Assembly (NCBI GenBank): GCA_964574335.1
Contig: CAZNNH010000144.1
Location: 1-15,914 of the forward strand
Length of the DNA stretch: 15,914 nucleotides
Direction: 5' to 3'
DNA from: CAZNNH01 sp964574335
Lineage (GTDB): Bacteria; Acidobacteriota; Vicinamibacteria; Fen-336
Both the position numbers and the translations under genes were made by a program. This document shows, one piece after another, positions 1 through 7,198 of the stretch; the first letter of the stretch is position 1; every line of letters starts with the position of its first letter. Under the pieces are notes generated by a model. That model was not told the origin of the DNA, did no database searches, and saw only the letters and a program-made list of their open reading frames with translations.

Positions 1-1
1 G

Positions 2-115
2 GCCAAGGGGACCCACGAGGTCAAGGCCAAGGTGGTCTACTTCTACTGCTCGAGCAGCAAGGGGTGGTGCCGCAAGGGGACCGAGAAGATCGAGCTGACG
101 GTACCCGTGGAGTAG
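2..115 (+). CDS. C-terminal end of an unassigned protein (partial, 37 codons)
   Basis: The window opens inside a plus-strand reading frame that closes at a TAG at 113-115. The visible tail has alternating hydrophobic residues typical of beta strands and two cysteines in a YFYC...GWC arrangement, then a strand ending in VPVE. Such tails occur in thioredoxin-fold or DsbD-like secreted proteins, but 37 residues are too few to assign a family, and I do not recognise the gene. The frame uses strong GC-rich codons and stops just before a large stem-loop, which supports a real gene end. The start lies outside the window. Confidence 0.55.
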   Translation, partial: AKGTHEVKAKVVYFYCSSSKGWCRKGTEKIELTVPVE

Positions 116-123
116 GGGCCGGG

Positions 124-162
124 GCACCCGACCCGTCCTGACCGGGGCGCGGGTCGGGCTGC
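124..162. terminator. Stem-loop between convergent genes
   Basis: CCCGACCCG (127-135) pairs perfectly with CGGGTCGGG (150-158) around a 14-nt loop. Three more pairs (124-126 with 160-162) form past a bulged C159. It lies just downstream of the plus-strand stop at 115 and before the mobA stop at 212, so it could end transcripts from either side. There is no T-tract, which is usual for terminator-like hairpins in GC-rich genomes. Confidence 0.5.
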
Positions 163-211
163 CACGAGCGGGCTGTGCTCCCAGGGTTGGCGCCGGGAGC
201 TGTTCGCGCCT

Positions 212-826
212 TCAGGGCCGGTATCCGACTCCGTCCTGCGAGGCCTGGTCGTAGTCGGCGGGCTGGTTCAGGTTGCGGAACAGGTCGGCGGGGTTCCCGA
301 AGGCGGAGAGCTCATCGGGACCGACCTCCAGCATCCGGACCTCGGGCCAGAAGCTCGTCATCTTGAGATCGCCGCCCGCCACCCGACCTCGGATGGCCGG
401 CAGGCAGGTCCTACGGTAGACGGCGCAGAGCGGCTCGGGGCCCTTCGGGGAGCGGGGAACGACGGCGTCGTGGCCCGCCGCCCGCTCCAACAGGTGGCGC
501 AGGACGGCGACGCTGACTGCAGGCAGGTCGACGCCAAGGAAGAGACCCAGCTCTCCGTCGAGCGACTCCAGTCCGGACAGGACGCCGCCCAGCGGGCCCG
601 CGCCTGGCACTCGGTCCAGCACCAGCGGTCGCCCGCGGTCGGCATAGCGGGCCTTCTGGCCGCAAAGGATCCGGACGTCGTCGCAGCACGCCGCCAGGCG
701 GCGCACGGTGTGGTCGAGGAGCGTGGCCTCGCCCCAGGGGAGAAGCGCCTTGTCCCGACCCATTCGCTGGCTCTCGCCCCCGGCGACCACGAAGCCCGTG
801 ACCTTCGGCCGCTCGGCTGGTCGCAT
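212..826 (-). CDS. mobA: Molybdenum cofactor guanylyltransferase MobA
   Basis: The 204-residue protein should transfer GMP from GTP to molybdopterin-bound molybdenum, making the guanine dinucleotide form of the cofactor in the cytoplasm. The N-terminal nucleotide signature is clear at residues 13-27 (VVAGGESQRMGRDKA, the family's GGxSxRMGxDK motif). Asp100 in GVDLPAV is the probable Mg-binding aspartate, where most homologues have CDxP. PEPLCAVY (130-137) and FRNLNQPADY (183-192) match the conserved 3' half of the family. Length is normal. The ATG at 826 has a GGGAG about 11 nt upstream (838-842), a slightly long spacing. No other molybdenum-cofactor gene is visible nearby, so it looks like a standalone copy. 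Confidence 0.93.
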   Translation of the reverse strand: MRPAERPKVTGFVVAGGESQRMGRDKALLPWGEATLLDHTVRRLAACCDDVRILCGQKARYADRGRPLVLDRVPGAGPLGGVLSGLESLDGELGLFLGVDLPAVSVAVLRHLLERAAGHDAVVPRSPKGPEPLCAVYRRTCLPAIRGRVAGGDLKMTSFWPEVRMLEVGPDELSAFGNPADLFRNLNQPADYDQASQDGVGYRP

Positions 827-854
827 GCACCCCGATTCTCCCGCACCGCTGTGC

Positions 855-906
855 CGGAGTCCCAGATCCTTCGGGCGAGGGCCGGCCGGGCGCCCTCAGG
901 ATGACG
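855..906. repeat. Dispersed palindromic repeat, locus 1
   Basis: GGAGTCCCAGATCCTTCGGGCG is followed after 13 nt by CGCCCTCAGGATGACG. ATCCT (866-870) pairs with AGGAT (898-902) and GGGCG (873-877) with CGCCC (891-895); the TC/TC between them forms a symmetric internal loop. Related sequence is present at 1938-2035 and 10517-10682 in the same orientation. Locus 1 lies upstream of mobA and is made of this hairpin unit only. Confidence 0.75.
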
Positions 907-1262
907 CGGGGCGAGGGCCCGCGAGGCCGTCCGCTGCGGCGAGGCGTACCGCGAAGGCGCCACCCATCCTCGCGGTCCGCCGATTCGACCTGCGCAGCCT
1001 GCAGCAACGAGAGGCCCGCGGCCACTACGAGGGACGTCACGTGGCTGTCTCTGATGTCCGCTCCACCACCGGAGCGTTGCTGACCCGACGACGGTTGGCC
1101 CGTCAAGCCGTACTGGCGCAGGTGGGGCCATGCGGGCCCTTGCGGCAGGGCCTGGTGCGCTCCGGCAATGGCACGGTGCTCCCTCCCGTCCGTGAAGGCT
1201 CCACAGGCGCTGGCGTGGCGCTTGCCAGATCCATAGACGCAGGCGTCACGGACGCAGGCTCC

Positions 1263-1290
1263 GGCTGGGGGTGCGAATCACCATCCAGCC
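1263..1290 (+). terminator. Two-tier stem-loop with pyrimidine-rich tail
   Basis: GGCTGG (1263-1268) pairs with CCAGCC (1285-1290), and inside it GGTG (1270-1273) pairs with CACC (1279-1282) around CGAAT. The plus strand continues with CAGCCCCTTCTTTCCTC, a weak pyrimidine tract. It could be a terminator, but no upstream gene is recognised. Confidence 0.3.
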
Positions 1291-1324
1291 CAGCCCCTTC
1301 TTTCCTCGCCGTGCGGGGTTGTAC

Positions 1325-1356
1325 GGACCGGGACTCTCCTCCAAGGCGCCCGGTCC
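1325..1356. repeat. Perfect 8-bp inverted repeat
   Basis: GGACCGGG (1325-1332) is the exact reverse complement of CCCGGTCC (1349-1356), with 16 nt between. It lies 35 bp after the preceding stem-loop in the gene-poor stretch. Its function is unknown; it could be a structure in a transcript or a protein-binding site. Confidence 0.4.
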
Positions 1357-1433
1357 TTGCTGTCTCCTCCAGCTTCACTTTCTTCAGCTTTCCACGTGAC
1401 AACTTTTCGGAGGTCGGTTCGCGGACAGACTGA

Positions 1434-1820
1434 GCGCCCACCAGAGCACTGGAGCGGCTCGAGGCCCGGCGCTACGCGCGGACGAAGACCCCGCGGAAGA
1501 CCCTGGCAGGGACCGACACCTCGCCGAGATCGCGCCGGATCCCGGCAGCCGTCCGGCGGGCGGTGTACGAGCGGGATGGGGGGCGCTGCACGGAGCGTCA
1601 CCGGCTGGAGTGCCACCACGCCGGCAAGGCCTGGGCGCGCGGCGGCGACCACAGCATGGAGAACCTTCGACTCGCGTGCCAGGTCCACAACCAGCACCTG
1701 GCCGACCTCGAGTTCGGTCGCGACTGGATGGAGGGCTGCCGGCGGGCGCGGCGAAGCATCGGCCGGCAGCCGGCCGGGCGGAGCGCCGCGGGCATGGCGG
1801 GAGTGGCGTCGCCCGGCTGA
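1434..1820 (+). pseudogene. 3' relic of an HNH endonuclease gene
   Basis: This frame runs from an in-frame stop (1431-1433) to TGA at 1818-1820 with no plausible start near its beginning. It encodes the C-terminal part of the HNH nuclease family common in high-GC soil bacteria: a basic linker (ERLEARRYARTKTPRKTL), then IPAAVRRAVYERDGGRC, the LECHH pair and ARGGDHSMENLRLACQVHNQHLAD. The helical N-terminal half is absent. From memory of the family, about ten residues are also missing between the GGRC cysteine (codon 1587-1589) and ERHRLE (from 1593), a region that normally carries a second cysteine. The loss of both 5' half and internal segment makes it a probable non-functional remnant. Alternatively, translation could begin at GTG 1563 to give an 85-residue HNH core. 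Confidence 0.8.
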
Positions 1821-1828
1821 CGCCACTC
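1801..1828 (+). terminator. 10-bp perfect stem-loop over the HNH stop codon
   Basis: GAGTGGCGTC (1801-1810) pairs perfectly with GACGCCACTC (1819-1828) around an 8-nt loop. The TGA of the HNH relic lies at the loop/3' arm boundary. The position at a gene end suggests a terminator kept from the ancestral gene. There is no T-tract. Confidence 0.5.
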
Positions 1829-1837
1829 TGCGCGGCC

Positions 1838-1855
1838 GCCGGCCTGCTGGCCGGC
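1838..1855 (+). terminator. Second stem-loop after the HNH relic
   Basis: GCCGGCC (1838-1844) and GGCCGGC (1849-1855) form a perfect 7-bp stem with a TGCT loop, 9 nt after the previous hairpin. The two look like tandem terminator-type structures. Confidence 0.4.
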
Positions 1856-1937
1856 TGACGCGCGGCCGAGGGCTCGGGCCGCCGTTTGGGAGCCTGGTCC
1901 CCGGTCTGTGCGCTGGAGGGCTCTCGGCTGTGAGCGT

Positions 1938-2035
1938 GAGCCCCAGATCCTTCGGGCGCCCGCAGACCGACGGCCCCGGCCTGTCGTCCTGAGGGCTTCT
2001 TCGATGGGGCCCTCGACGGGGACATCGTCCTGAGT
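1938..2035. repeat. Dispersed palindromic repeat, locus 2
   Basis: It begins with GAGCCCCAGATCCTTCGGGCG, matching the left arm of locus 1, but the matching right arm (CGCCC...AGGAT) is missing. It continues with a 54-bp block (1982-2035) that aligns without gaps to 10597-10650 at 40 of 54 positions. That block contains GTCGTCCTGAGGGCTTC and ATCGTCCTGAGT. The locus lies between the HNH relic and uvrC and looks like a shortened form of locus 3. Confidence 0.75.
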
Positions 2036-2040
2036 CGAGC

Positions 2041-2057
2041 ACCGGCGGGCCGCCGGT
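2041..2057. repeat. 17-bp near-perfect palindrome upstream of uvrC
   Basis: ACCGGCGG (2041-2048) and CCGCCGGT (2050-2057) are exact reverse complements around one central G. It starts 5 bp after repeat locus 2 and lies about 65 bp before the uvrC -10 box. It could be the edge of the repeat, a hairpin or an operator; the sequence alone does not decide. Confidence 0.4.
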
Positions 2058-2123
2058 CAGTACGCCCGTTCTTCCGGGGCTCAGCCGAGGACGACAGTCC
2101 AGGCTGACGATCGGGCCGGCACC

Positions 2124-2129
2124 TATAAT
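2124..2129 (+). promoter_or_regulatory. TATAAT -10 box of uvrC, predicted leaderless start
   Basis: A perfect TATAAT lies 6 nt before the GTG start of uvrC at 2136, so transcription would begin at or next to the first base of the start codon. No Shine-Dalgarno sequence lies between the box and the GTG. The -35 side is poor: CTGACG at 2104-2109 is too close (14 nt), and AGGCTG at 17-nt spacing does not resemble TTGACA. Confidence 0.55.
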
Positions 2130-2135
2130 CGCGGT

Positions 2136-3935
2136 GTGGGGCTCTCCGACAAGCTCGAGCAGGTTCCGGTGCGGCCCGGCGTCTACCTCTTCAAGGGCCA
2201 CGACGGCTCGGTGCTGTACGTGGGCAAGGCCCGGGTGCTGCGCGACCGGGTGCGCTCGTACTTCCAGGCCTCGCGGCCCCTCGAGCCGTGGAAAAGCACG
2301 CTGGTCTCGGAGATCGCCGACCTCGAGCTGGTGGTGACCGACACCGAGATGGAGGCGCTGGCGCTCGAGAACAACCTGATCAAGCGCCACCAGCCCCGCT
2401 ACAACGCCCGCCTCCGTGACGACAAGAATCACCCCTACCTCAAGCTGACCCTGGGGGAAGCGTACCCCCGGCTTCACGTGGTGCGGCGGGTGGGCGACGA
2501 CAAGAACGCCTACGGGGGTCCGTACATCCCGGCCAGCCTCGGGCGCAAGACCGCGGCCCTGGTCCACAGGCTGTTCGGCGTCCGCTCGTGCAAGGAGACG
2601 CTCGACGGCCGGCGCCCCCGCCCCTGCCTCCAGTTCCAGATCAAGCGATGCCTGGCCCCCTGCGTGGCCGAGCTGTGCACGTTGGAGCGATACCACACCG
2701 CCTGCCAGAACGCCCGGCTGTTCCTGGAGGGGCGCCAGGACGAGGTGGCGCGCCGGCTGAGGGGCGAGATGGAGGAGGCCGCCGCCGCCGAGCGGTTCGA
2801 GGACGCGGCGCGGCTGCGCGATCAGCTCCGAACCCTGGAGCGCCTGGAGACGCCGCAGAAGGTCACCACCACCGAGCTCGAGGAGCGCGACCTGTTCGCC
2901 GTCCACGTCCAAGGGGCCCGCGCCGCCTTGCAGGTCTTCTCGGTGCGGGAGGGTCGCGTGGCCGGGCGCGAGGGTTACCTGCTGGACCACGTCTCGGAGC
3001 CCGAGCGGCTGCTGGCCGCGTCGATCCAGCAGTTCTACGGAGGGGACCGCTACGTCCCCCGGGAAGTCCTGGTCCCCGAGCCGCTCCCGGACCAGGCGCT
3101 CCTCGAAGGGTGGCTGGGCGCCCGCCGCGGGACCCTGGTGCGGATCCGGGTGCCGCAGCGGGGCGAGAAGGTGCGCCTGCTCGGCCTGGTGGAGCGCAAC
3201 GCTCGGCTGGCCTACGAGCTCGAGTGGCACCGCCCGCGCCAGGCCGCTCAGGAGGCCGTGCGCGCCCTGGCCGAGCAGCTCGAGCTCGAGGACCTGCCCC
3301 GCCGCATGGAGTGCTTCGACATCTCCAACATCCAGGGCTCCGACGTGGTGGCGTCGATGGTGGCCTTCGAGGACGGGGCCCCGCACAGGGCCGCGTACCG
3401 CAAGTACCGCATCAAGGGCCTGGCCGGATCTCCCGACGACTTCGCCTCGATGCGGGAGGTGGTGGGTCGGCGCTACCGACGGCTGCTGGAGGAGGGCCGC
3501 GAGCTGCCGGAGCTGGTGGTGATCGACGGCGGCAAGGGACAGCTCGCGGCCGCGGTCGCCGCCCTCGACGAGCTCGGGCTCGGGGACCAGCCCGTGGTCA
3601 GCCTGGCCAAGAAGGAGGAGCTGGTCTTCACCCGCGAGCGTAGCGGGCCGTTGGCGCTCCCGCGCACCTCACCCGCCCTCCAGCTCCTGCAGCGGATCCG
3701 TGACGAGGCCCACCGCTTCGCCGTCGGCTTCCACCGCCAGCGCCGCTCGAAGCGCACCCTGACCTCCGAGCTCGACCAGATCCCGGGGATCGGGCCGACT
3801 CGGCGCCGCGCGCTGCTGTCGCGCTTCGGCTCGGTCCGCGGCGTGCGGGGCGCCAGCCACCCCGAGCTGGCCACCACCGTGGGCGAGGCCCTCGCCACCC
3901 GGATCCGCGCCCACTTCGACGGAGGCCGGAGATGA
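2136..3935 (+). CDS. uvrC: UvrABC excinuclease subunit C
   Basis: The 599-residue protein is the dual-incision nuclease of nucleotide excision repair. It acts with UvrB at damaged DNA and cuts on both sides of the lesion. The GIY-YIG 3'-incision domain spans about residues 12-90 (PGVYLF, LYVGKA, with Tyr28, Lys31 and a conserved LEN glutamate at 78). Cys152, 164, 172 and 176 have the spacing of the iron-sulfur-ligand cysteines of the Escherichia coli protein. A UVR helical hairpin for UvrB contact covers about 203-236. The RNase H-like 5'-incision domain holds FDISN (Asp395), DDF (434-436) and VIDGGKGQL (Asp464). A helix-hairpin-helix region is near 548-594 (IPGIGPTRRRALL). Length is typical. 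The GTG at 2136 is chosen because the conserved N-terminus starts there; GTG 2134 is in another frame. The gene ends in an ATGA overlap with the next. Confidence 0.97.
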   Translation: MGLSDKLEQVPVRPGVYLFKGHDGSVLYVGKARVLRDRVRSYFQASRPLEPWKSTLVSEIADLELVVTDTEMEALALENNLIKRHQPRYNARLRDDKNHPYLKLTLGEAYPRLHVVRRVGDDKNAYGGPYIPASLGRKTAALVHRLFGVRSCKETLDGRRPRPCLQFQIKRCLAPCVAELCTLERYHTACQNARLFLEGRQDEVARRLRGEMEEAAAAERFEDAARLRDQLRTLERLETPQKVTTTELEERDLFAVHVQGARAALQVFSVREGRVAGREGYLLDHVSEPERLLAASIQQFYGGDRYVPREVLVPEPLPDQALLEGWLGARRGTLVRIRVPQRGEKVRLLGLVERNARLAYELEWHRPRQAAQEAVRALAEQLELEDLPRRMECFDISNIQGSDVVASMVAFEDGAPHRAAYRKYRIKGLAGSPDDFASMREVVGRRYRRLLEEGRELPELVVIDGGKGQLAAAVAALDELGLGDQPVVSLAKKEELVFTRERSGPLALPRTSPALQLLQRIRDEAHRFAVGFHRQRRSKRTLTSELDQIPGIGPTRRRALLSRFGSVRGVRGASHPELATTVGEALATRIRAHFDGGRR

Positions 3936-4939
3936 CCCCTCTCGAGCGGTTCCGGCGCCGGCTGGCCGGCCAGCCGGTCGATCGCGTCCCCAACTTCGAC
4001 ATCTTCATGACCTTCGCCGCCCATCACATCGGGGTGCCGCTGTCCCGCTACTACCTCGACCACCGGGTGCTGGTCGAGGCCAATCTGGCGGTCCAGCGCG
4101 ACTTCGAGATCGACATCGTCCAGGCCATCTCGGACCCCTACCGCGAGGCCCACGACCTCGGCCTGAAGGTCGACTTTCCGGAGGACGGCCTGCCGGTGCG
4201 CCGAGAGGGGCCGCTCGAAGACCCCGGCCGGCTGGCCTCGCTCCGGCCCATCGAACCGGCCCAGGGCCGGCGGATGAGCGATCGCCTGGAAGCGATCCGC
4301 CGGCTTCGGGACGAGGTGGGGGGCCAGGTGCCGGTGATGGGCTGGGTGGAGGGCGCCTTCGCCGAGGCCGGCGCGCTGCGCGGCCACACCCGGCTCCTGG
4401 TCGACGTGGTCGACCGCCCGGATTGGGTCGAGGAGCTATTGGAGCGTTGCGTGGAGGTCGAGATCGCCTTCGCCCGCGCCCAGGTCGCCGCCGGCGCCGA
4501 CCTGATCGGGCTCGGCGACGCCATCGCCTCGCAGGTCTCGGGGCGGATGTACGAGCGCTTCGCCTTGCCGTACGAGCGCCGCATCTTCGAGGCCGTGCAC
4601 CAGGCGGGGGCGCTTTGCCGGCTGCACATCTGCGGCGACACCTCCCACCTGGTCGAGCTGATGCCCCGGACCGGCGCCGACGTCATCGACATCGACTGGA
4701 TGGTGGACGTGGGCGCGGCCGCCACCGCCTTCGGCCCGAGCATCGCTCTCTGCGGCAACTTCGACCCGGTCGAGGTCATGCTCCGGGGCACCCCCGAGGC
4801 GGTCGAGAAGGCCACCCGACGCTGCGTCGAGCAGGGCGGCCCGCGGCACATCAGCGCCGCCGGCTGCGAGATCCCCGACAAGACGCCCCAGGAGAACCTG
4901 CGAGCGCAGGCGCGGGCGCTGCGGGAAGCCGTGGCCTGA
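3932..4939 (+). CDS. Uroporphyrinogen decarboxylase-superfamily protein, MtaA/CmuA-like
   Basis: The 335-residue protein has the (beta/alpha)8-barrel pattern of the URO-D superfamily (MTPLERFRRRLAGQPVDRVP at the start, then GADLIGLGDAIAS, LCRLHICGDTSHL, LCGNFDPV). It carries His232-x-Cys234 and a distant Cys312 (SAAGCEIP). This is the H-x-C...C zinc signature of corrinoid-dependent methyltransferases such as MtaA and MtbA, which is absent from true HemE. A methyl-transfer or demethylation role involving a corrinoid or a thiol acceptor is therefore more likely than haem synthesis, but the substrate is unknown and no corrinoid protein is encoded in the window. The start overlaps the uvrC stop (ATGA), with GGAGG at 3921-3925, so it is probably translationally coupled to uvrC. 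It ends 9 bp from the convergent GH3 gene. Confidence 0.88.
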   Translation: MTPLERFRRRLAGQPVDRVPNFDIFMTFAAHHIGVPLSRYYLDHRVLVEANLAVQRDFEIDIVQAISDPYREAHDLGLKVDFPEDGLPVRREGPLEDPGRLASLRPIEPAQGRRMSDRLEAIRRLRDEVGGQVPVMGWVEGAFAEAGALRGHTRLLVDVVDRPDWVEELLERCVEVEIAFARAQVAAGADLIGLGDAIASQVSGRMYERFALPYERRIFEAVHQAGALCRLHICGDTSHLVELMPRTGADVIDIDWMVDVGAAATAFGPSIALCGNFDPVEVMLRGTPEAVEKATRRCVEQGGPRHISAAGCEIPDKTPQENLRAQARALREAVA

Positions 4940-4948
4940 GCCCGCGGA

Positions 4949-7183
4949 TCAGGGCTCGACGGTGACGGCGCCCCGCAGCGTGAGGTCCGCGTCGCGGGAG
5001 GAGCGGCCGACCAGCAGCTCGACAGGACCCGGTTCCACCACCCAGGCGTGGGCGGCGGCGTCCCAGTAGGCGAGCTCCGCCGCCGGCAGCGGGATCGTGA
5101 CCGAGGTCGTCTCGCCCGCCGCCAGGTCCACTCGCTGGAAGCCGCGGAGCTGCTTCCCGGGCCGCGCCACCTTCGAGGCCGGGTAACGCACGTAGAGCTG
5201 GACCACGTCTTCTCCGCTCCGGGCGCCGGTGTTGGTCACGTCCACCGTCACGTCGACCGAGCCGTTCCGGGAAAGGCGGGGGCCGCTGGTCCGCAGGTTG
5301 GCGTAGGCGAAGCTCGTATAGCTGAGGCCGTACCCGAACGCGTACTGCGGCTCGCCCTGGAAGTACATGTAGGTGCGGCCGTGGCGGATGTCGTAGTCCA
5401 TCATCGGCGGAAGCTGCTCGAGGGACGCAGGCCAGGTCTGGACCAGGCGACCGCCCGGGTCGGCGTCGCCGAAGAGCACGTCGCCGAGGGCGTGGCCCAG
5501 CTCCTGGCTGGCGTGGGTCACGTGGAGGATCGTATCGACGTGATCGGCGGCCCAGGGGAGGGCCACCGGGAAGCTGCTGATCAACGCCAACACGGTGCGC
5601 GGGTTCGCTTCGTACACCCGGCGGATGAGCTCCTCCTGGCCGGGGGGGAGCGTGATCTGCTTGCGGTCGACGGCCTCCTTGCCCTCGCTGGGCGAGGTCA
5701 CCACCTGCCACCCCGCGTTCCCCTCGGGGTGGCTGCCCACGCACACGACGGCCACGTCCCGATCCTTCGCCATCTTCACCGCGGCGTCGCTCATGTCCCC
5801 GACCCAGCTCACGTTGACTCGCCGCGGAGCGGGGAAGGGGCCGGGGTTGGCGGTGTCCTCGATCCCCTCTCGAGGGGAGACTCGGTACGGCGGCGTACCC
5901 GAGTACCAGTCCAGGAGCACGGTGTTGCAGAGAGGACCGACCACGGCGATGGAGGTGGGCCGGCTGCGGTCCAGGGGGAGCAGGCCCGCCGAGTTCTTCA
6001 GCAGGACGATCGACTCGCGAGTGACCTCCCGGACGAGGGCCCGGGTCTCGGCCGAGGCCCACGGCTCGGGATCCCCGTCCTTCCCGATCCGGGCGTACGG
6101 GACCCGCTCCGGCGGGTCGAGCAGGCCGAGGCGGATCGAGACCCGGAACAGGCCGCGCAGGGCGGCGTCGATGTCGGCTTCCGTCAACAGGCCGCGCTCC
6201 AGCGCCTCCGTCACCGCCTCCTTGTGCCGATCGAGGAAGTGGTTGATCCCGGCCTTGATGCAGGCCGCCGCCGCGGCCGGCAGGTCGGGGAACGCATGGT
6301 GCGCGCTCACCAGCAGGCGGAGGCCGCCGCCATCGGTGCACAGAATGCCATCGAGCCCCCACTCGCCCATCACGATCTCGCGGAGCATCGGGTGGACATG
6401 GGCAGGGGTGCCGTTGACGGCGTTGTAGGCGGCCATCATGGCGTTGGCCCCGCCGGAGCGGATCGCCATCTCGAACGGCTTGGCGTAGTACTCGCGCCAC
6501 AGCCGCTGGTCGAAGTCGGACGAAGAGCTGGAGCGGCCGTCCTCGTTGCTGTTGGCGAGGAAGTGCTTCAGGAGCGACGCGGTCTTCCAGTAGCGGGGGT
6601 GATCGCCTTGGAGGCCCCGCGTGAAGGCGACCGCCAGCGTGCCGGCCAGGAAGGGATCCTCGCCGTAGACCTCCTCGGTGCGGCCCCAGCGCGGGTCACG
6701 GGCCAGATCGGCGTTGGGCGCGCGCACGATGAGGCCCGCCCGGTCGTACCTCGGGCTCTGGAACAGGTAGCGGGCCTCGAGCGCCTCCTGCGCCGCCACC
6801 CGCCGGATCAGCTCGGGGTCCCAGGTGGCGGCGAGGCCGTAGGCCTGGGGGAACTGGGTGGTGGCGGTCGGGTTCCGGCGCCCCCAGTTGCTGGGCCCAC
6901 CCTGGGCCACGCCGTGGTAACCCTCGATGTGCGGCGAGCCCGCGACCCCCAGGCGGGGGACGGCGGCCTGCCCGGCCAGGGCGTCGATCTTCTCCTCGAG
7001 GGTCATGCGGCCGATCAGGTCGTCGATCCGGACCTCGTCAGGAAGATCGGGGTCGAGGAAGGGGAAGCCGGCGTCGCCGGGCGTCTTCGCTTCGACCGCC
7101 CAGGCCGAAGCCGTCGAGAAGAAGAGGAAAAGAACGCCGGCCACCACCGCGCCGCTGCCGATCTTGCTTCCGTGTCTCGTCAT
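4949..7183 (-). CDS. Secreted GH3 beta-glucosidase/beta-xylosidase
   Basis: The 744-residue protein should release terminal beta-linked glucose or xylose from oligosaccharides outside the cytoplasm. A signal peptide is clear (basic MTRHGSK, hydrophobic GAVVAGVLFLFF, cleavage near ASAWA). The GH3 N-terminal barrel shows DPRWGR (163-168), LLKHF (205-209, substrate-binding Lys206-His207) and GILCTDGGGL, with Asp284 the expected nucleophile. The GH3 C-terminal domain follows (ESIVLLKNSAGLLPL, FGDADPGGRL), then a fibronectin-III-like domain at about 640-715. The open frame extends upstream to 7264, but ATG 7183 is preferred: it gives the signal peptide at once and has GGGAGGTG 8 nt upstream. CTDGGG in place of the more common SDW or SDY places it in a less-studied GH3 branch. 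Exact sugar specificity cannot be read from sequence. Confidence 0.93.
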   Translation of the reverse strand: MTRHGSKIGSGAVVAGVLFLFFSTASAWAVEAKTPGDAGFPFLDPDLPDEVRIDDLIGRMTLEEKIDALAGQAAVPRLGVAGSPHIEGYHGVAQGGPSNWGRRNPTATTQFPQAYGLAATWDPELIRRVAAQEALEARYLFQSPRYDRAGLIVRAPNADLARDPRWGRTEEVYGEDPFLAGTLAVAFTRGLQGDHPRYWKTASLLKHFLANSNEDGRSSSSSDFDQRLWREYYAKPFEMAIRSGGANAMMAAYNAVNGTPAHVHPMLREIVMGEWGLDGILCTDGGGLRLLVSAHHAFPDLPAAAAACIKAGINHFLDRHKEAVTEALERGLLTEADIDAALRGLFRVSIRLGLLDPPERVPYARIGKDGDPEPWASAETRALVREVTRESIVLLKNSAGLLPLDRSRPTSIAVVGPLCNTVLLDWYSGTPPYRVSPREGIEDTANPGPFPAPRRVNVSWVGDMSDAAVKMAKDRDVAVVCVGSHPEGNAGWQVVTSPSEGKEAVDRKQITLPPGQEELIRRVYEANPRTVLALISSFPVALPWAADHVDTILHVTHASQELGHALGDVLFGDADPGGRLVQTWPASLEQLPPMMDYDIRHGRTYMYFQGEPQYAFGYGLSYTSFAYANLRTSGPRLSRNGSVDVTVDVTNTGARSGEDVVQLYVRYPASKVARPGKQLRGFQRVDLAAGETTSVTIPLPAAELAYWDAAAHAWVVEPGPVELLVGRSSRDADLTLRGAVTVEP

Positions 7184-7190
7184 CGGGCCC

Positions 7191-7198
7191 CACCTCCC
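7191..7198 (-). promoter_or_regulatory. Shine-Dalgarno site fixing the GH3 start
   Basis: On the minus strand this reads GGGAGGTG, ending 7 nt before ATG 7183. It supports that start over the longer open frame beginning at 7264, whose first 27 residues lack any signal-peptide character. Confidence 0.7.

Larger units (their letters stand above)
907..1433. other. Gene-poor stretch, no recognisable gene
   Basis: Several open frames cross this 527-bp interval on both strands, but none has a recognisable motif, a convincing start with ribosome-binding site, or a conserved-looking product. It contains a 9-bp direct repeat GACGCAGGC (1236-1244 and 1251-1259) and two stem-loops listed separately. 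Its 3' part (about 1290-1420) is visibly less GC-rich than the flanking genes. The missing 5' half of the HNH gene that begins at 1434 would be expected here, but I could not find it in any plus-strand frame. Confidence 0.5.

Noticed and set aside
1270..1282. A T-arm-like GGTGCGAATCACC suggesting a tRNA
   Set aside because: The 5-base loop lacks the TTC of a T-loop, and no acceptor, D or anticodon stems can be formed around it; it is explained by the simple two-tier stem-loop.
855..2035. The HNH relic with flanking repeats as an insertion sequence
   Set aside because: The flanking repeats are in direct orientation and of unequal structure, no transposase or target duplication is visible, and a third copy lies 8 kb away without an HNH gene.
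1278..3386. A 702-codon minus-strand open frame across the HNH relic and uvrC
   Set aside because: The product shows no domain and has the biased composition of an antisense shadow, while uvrC on the plus strand is full length and conserved.
3932..4939. Assignment as the haem-pathway enzyme HemE
   Set aside because: The H-x-C...C zinc motif and overall pattern fit MtaA/CmuA-type relatives rather than true uroporphyrinogen decarboxylase.
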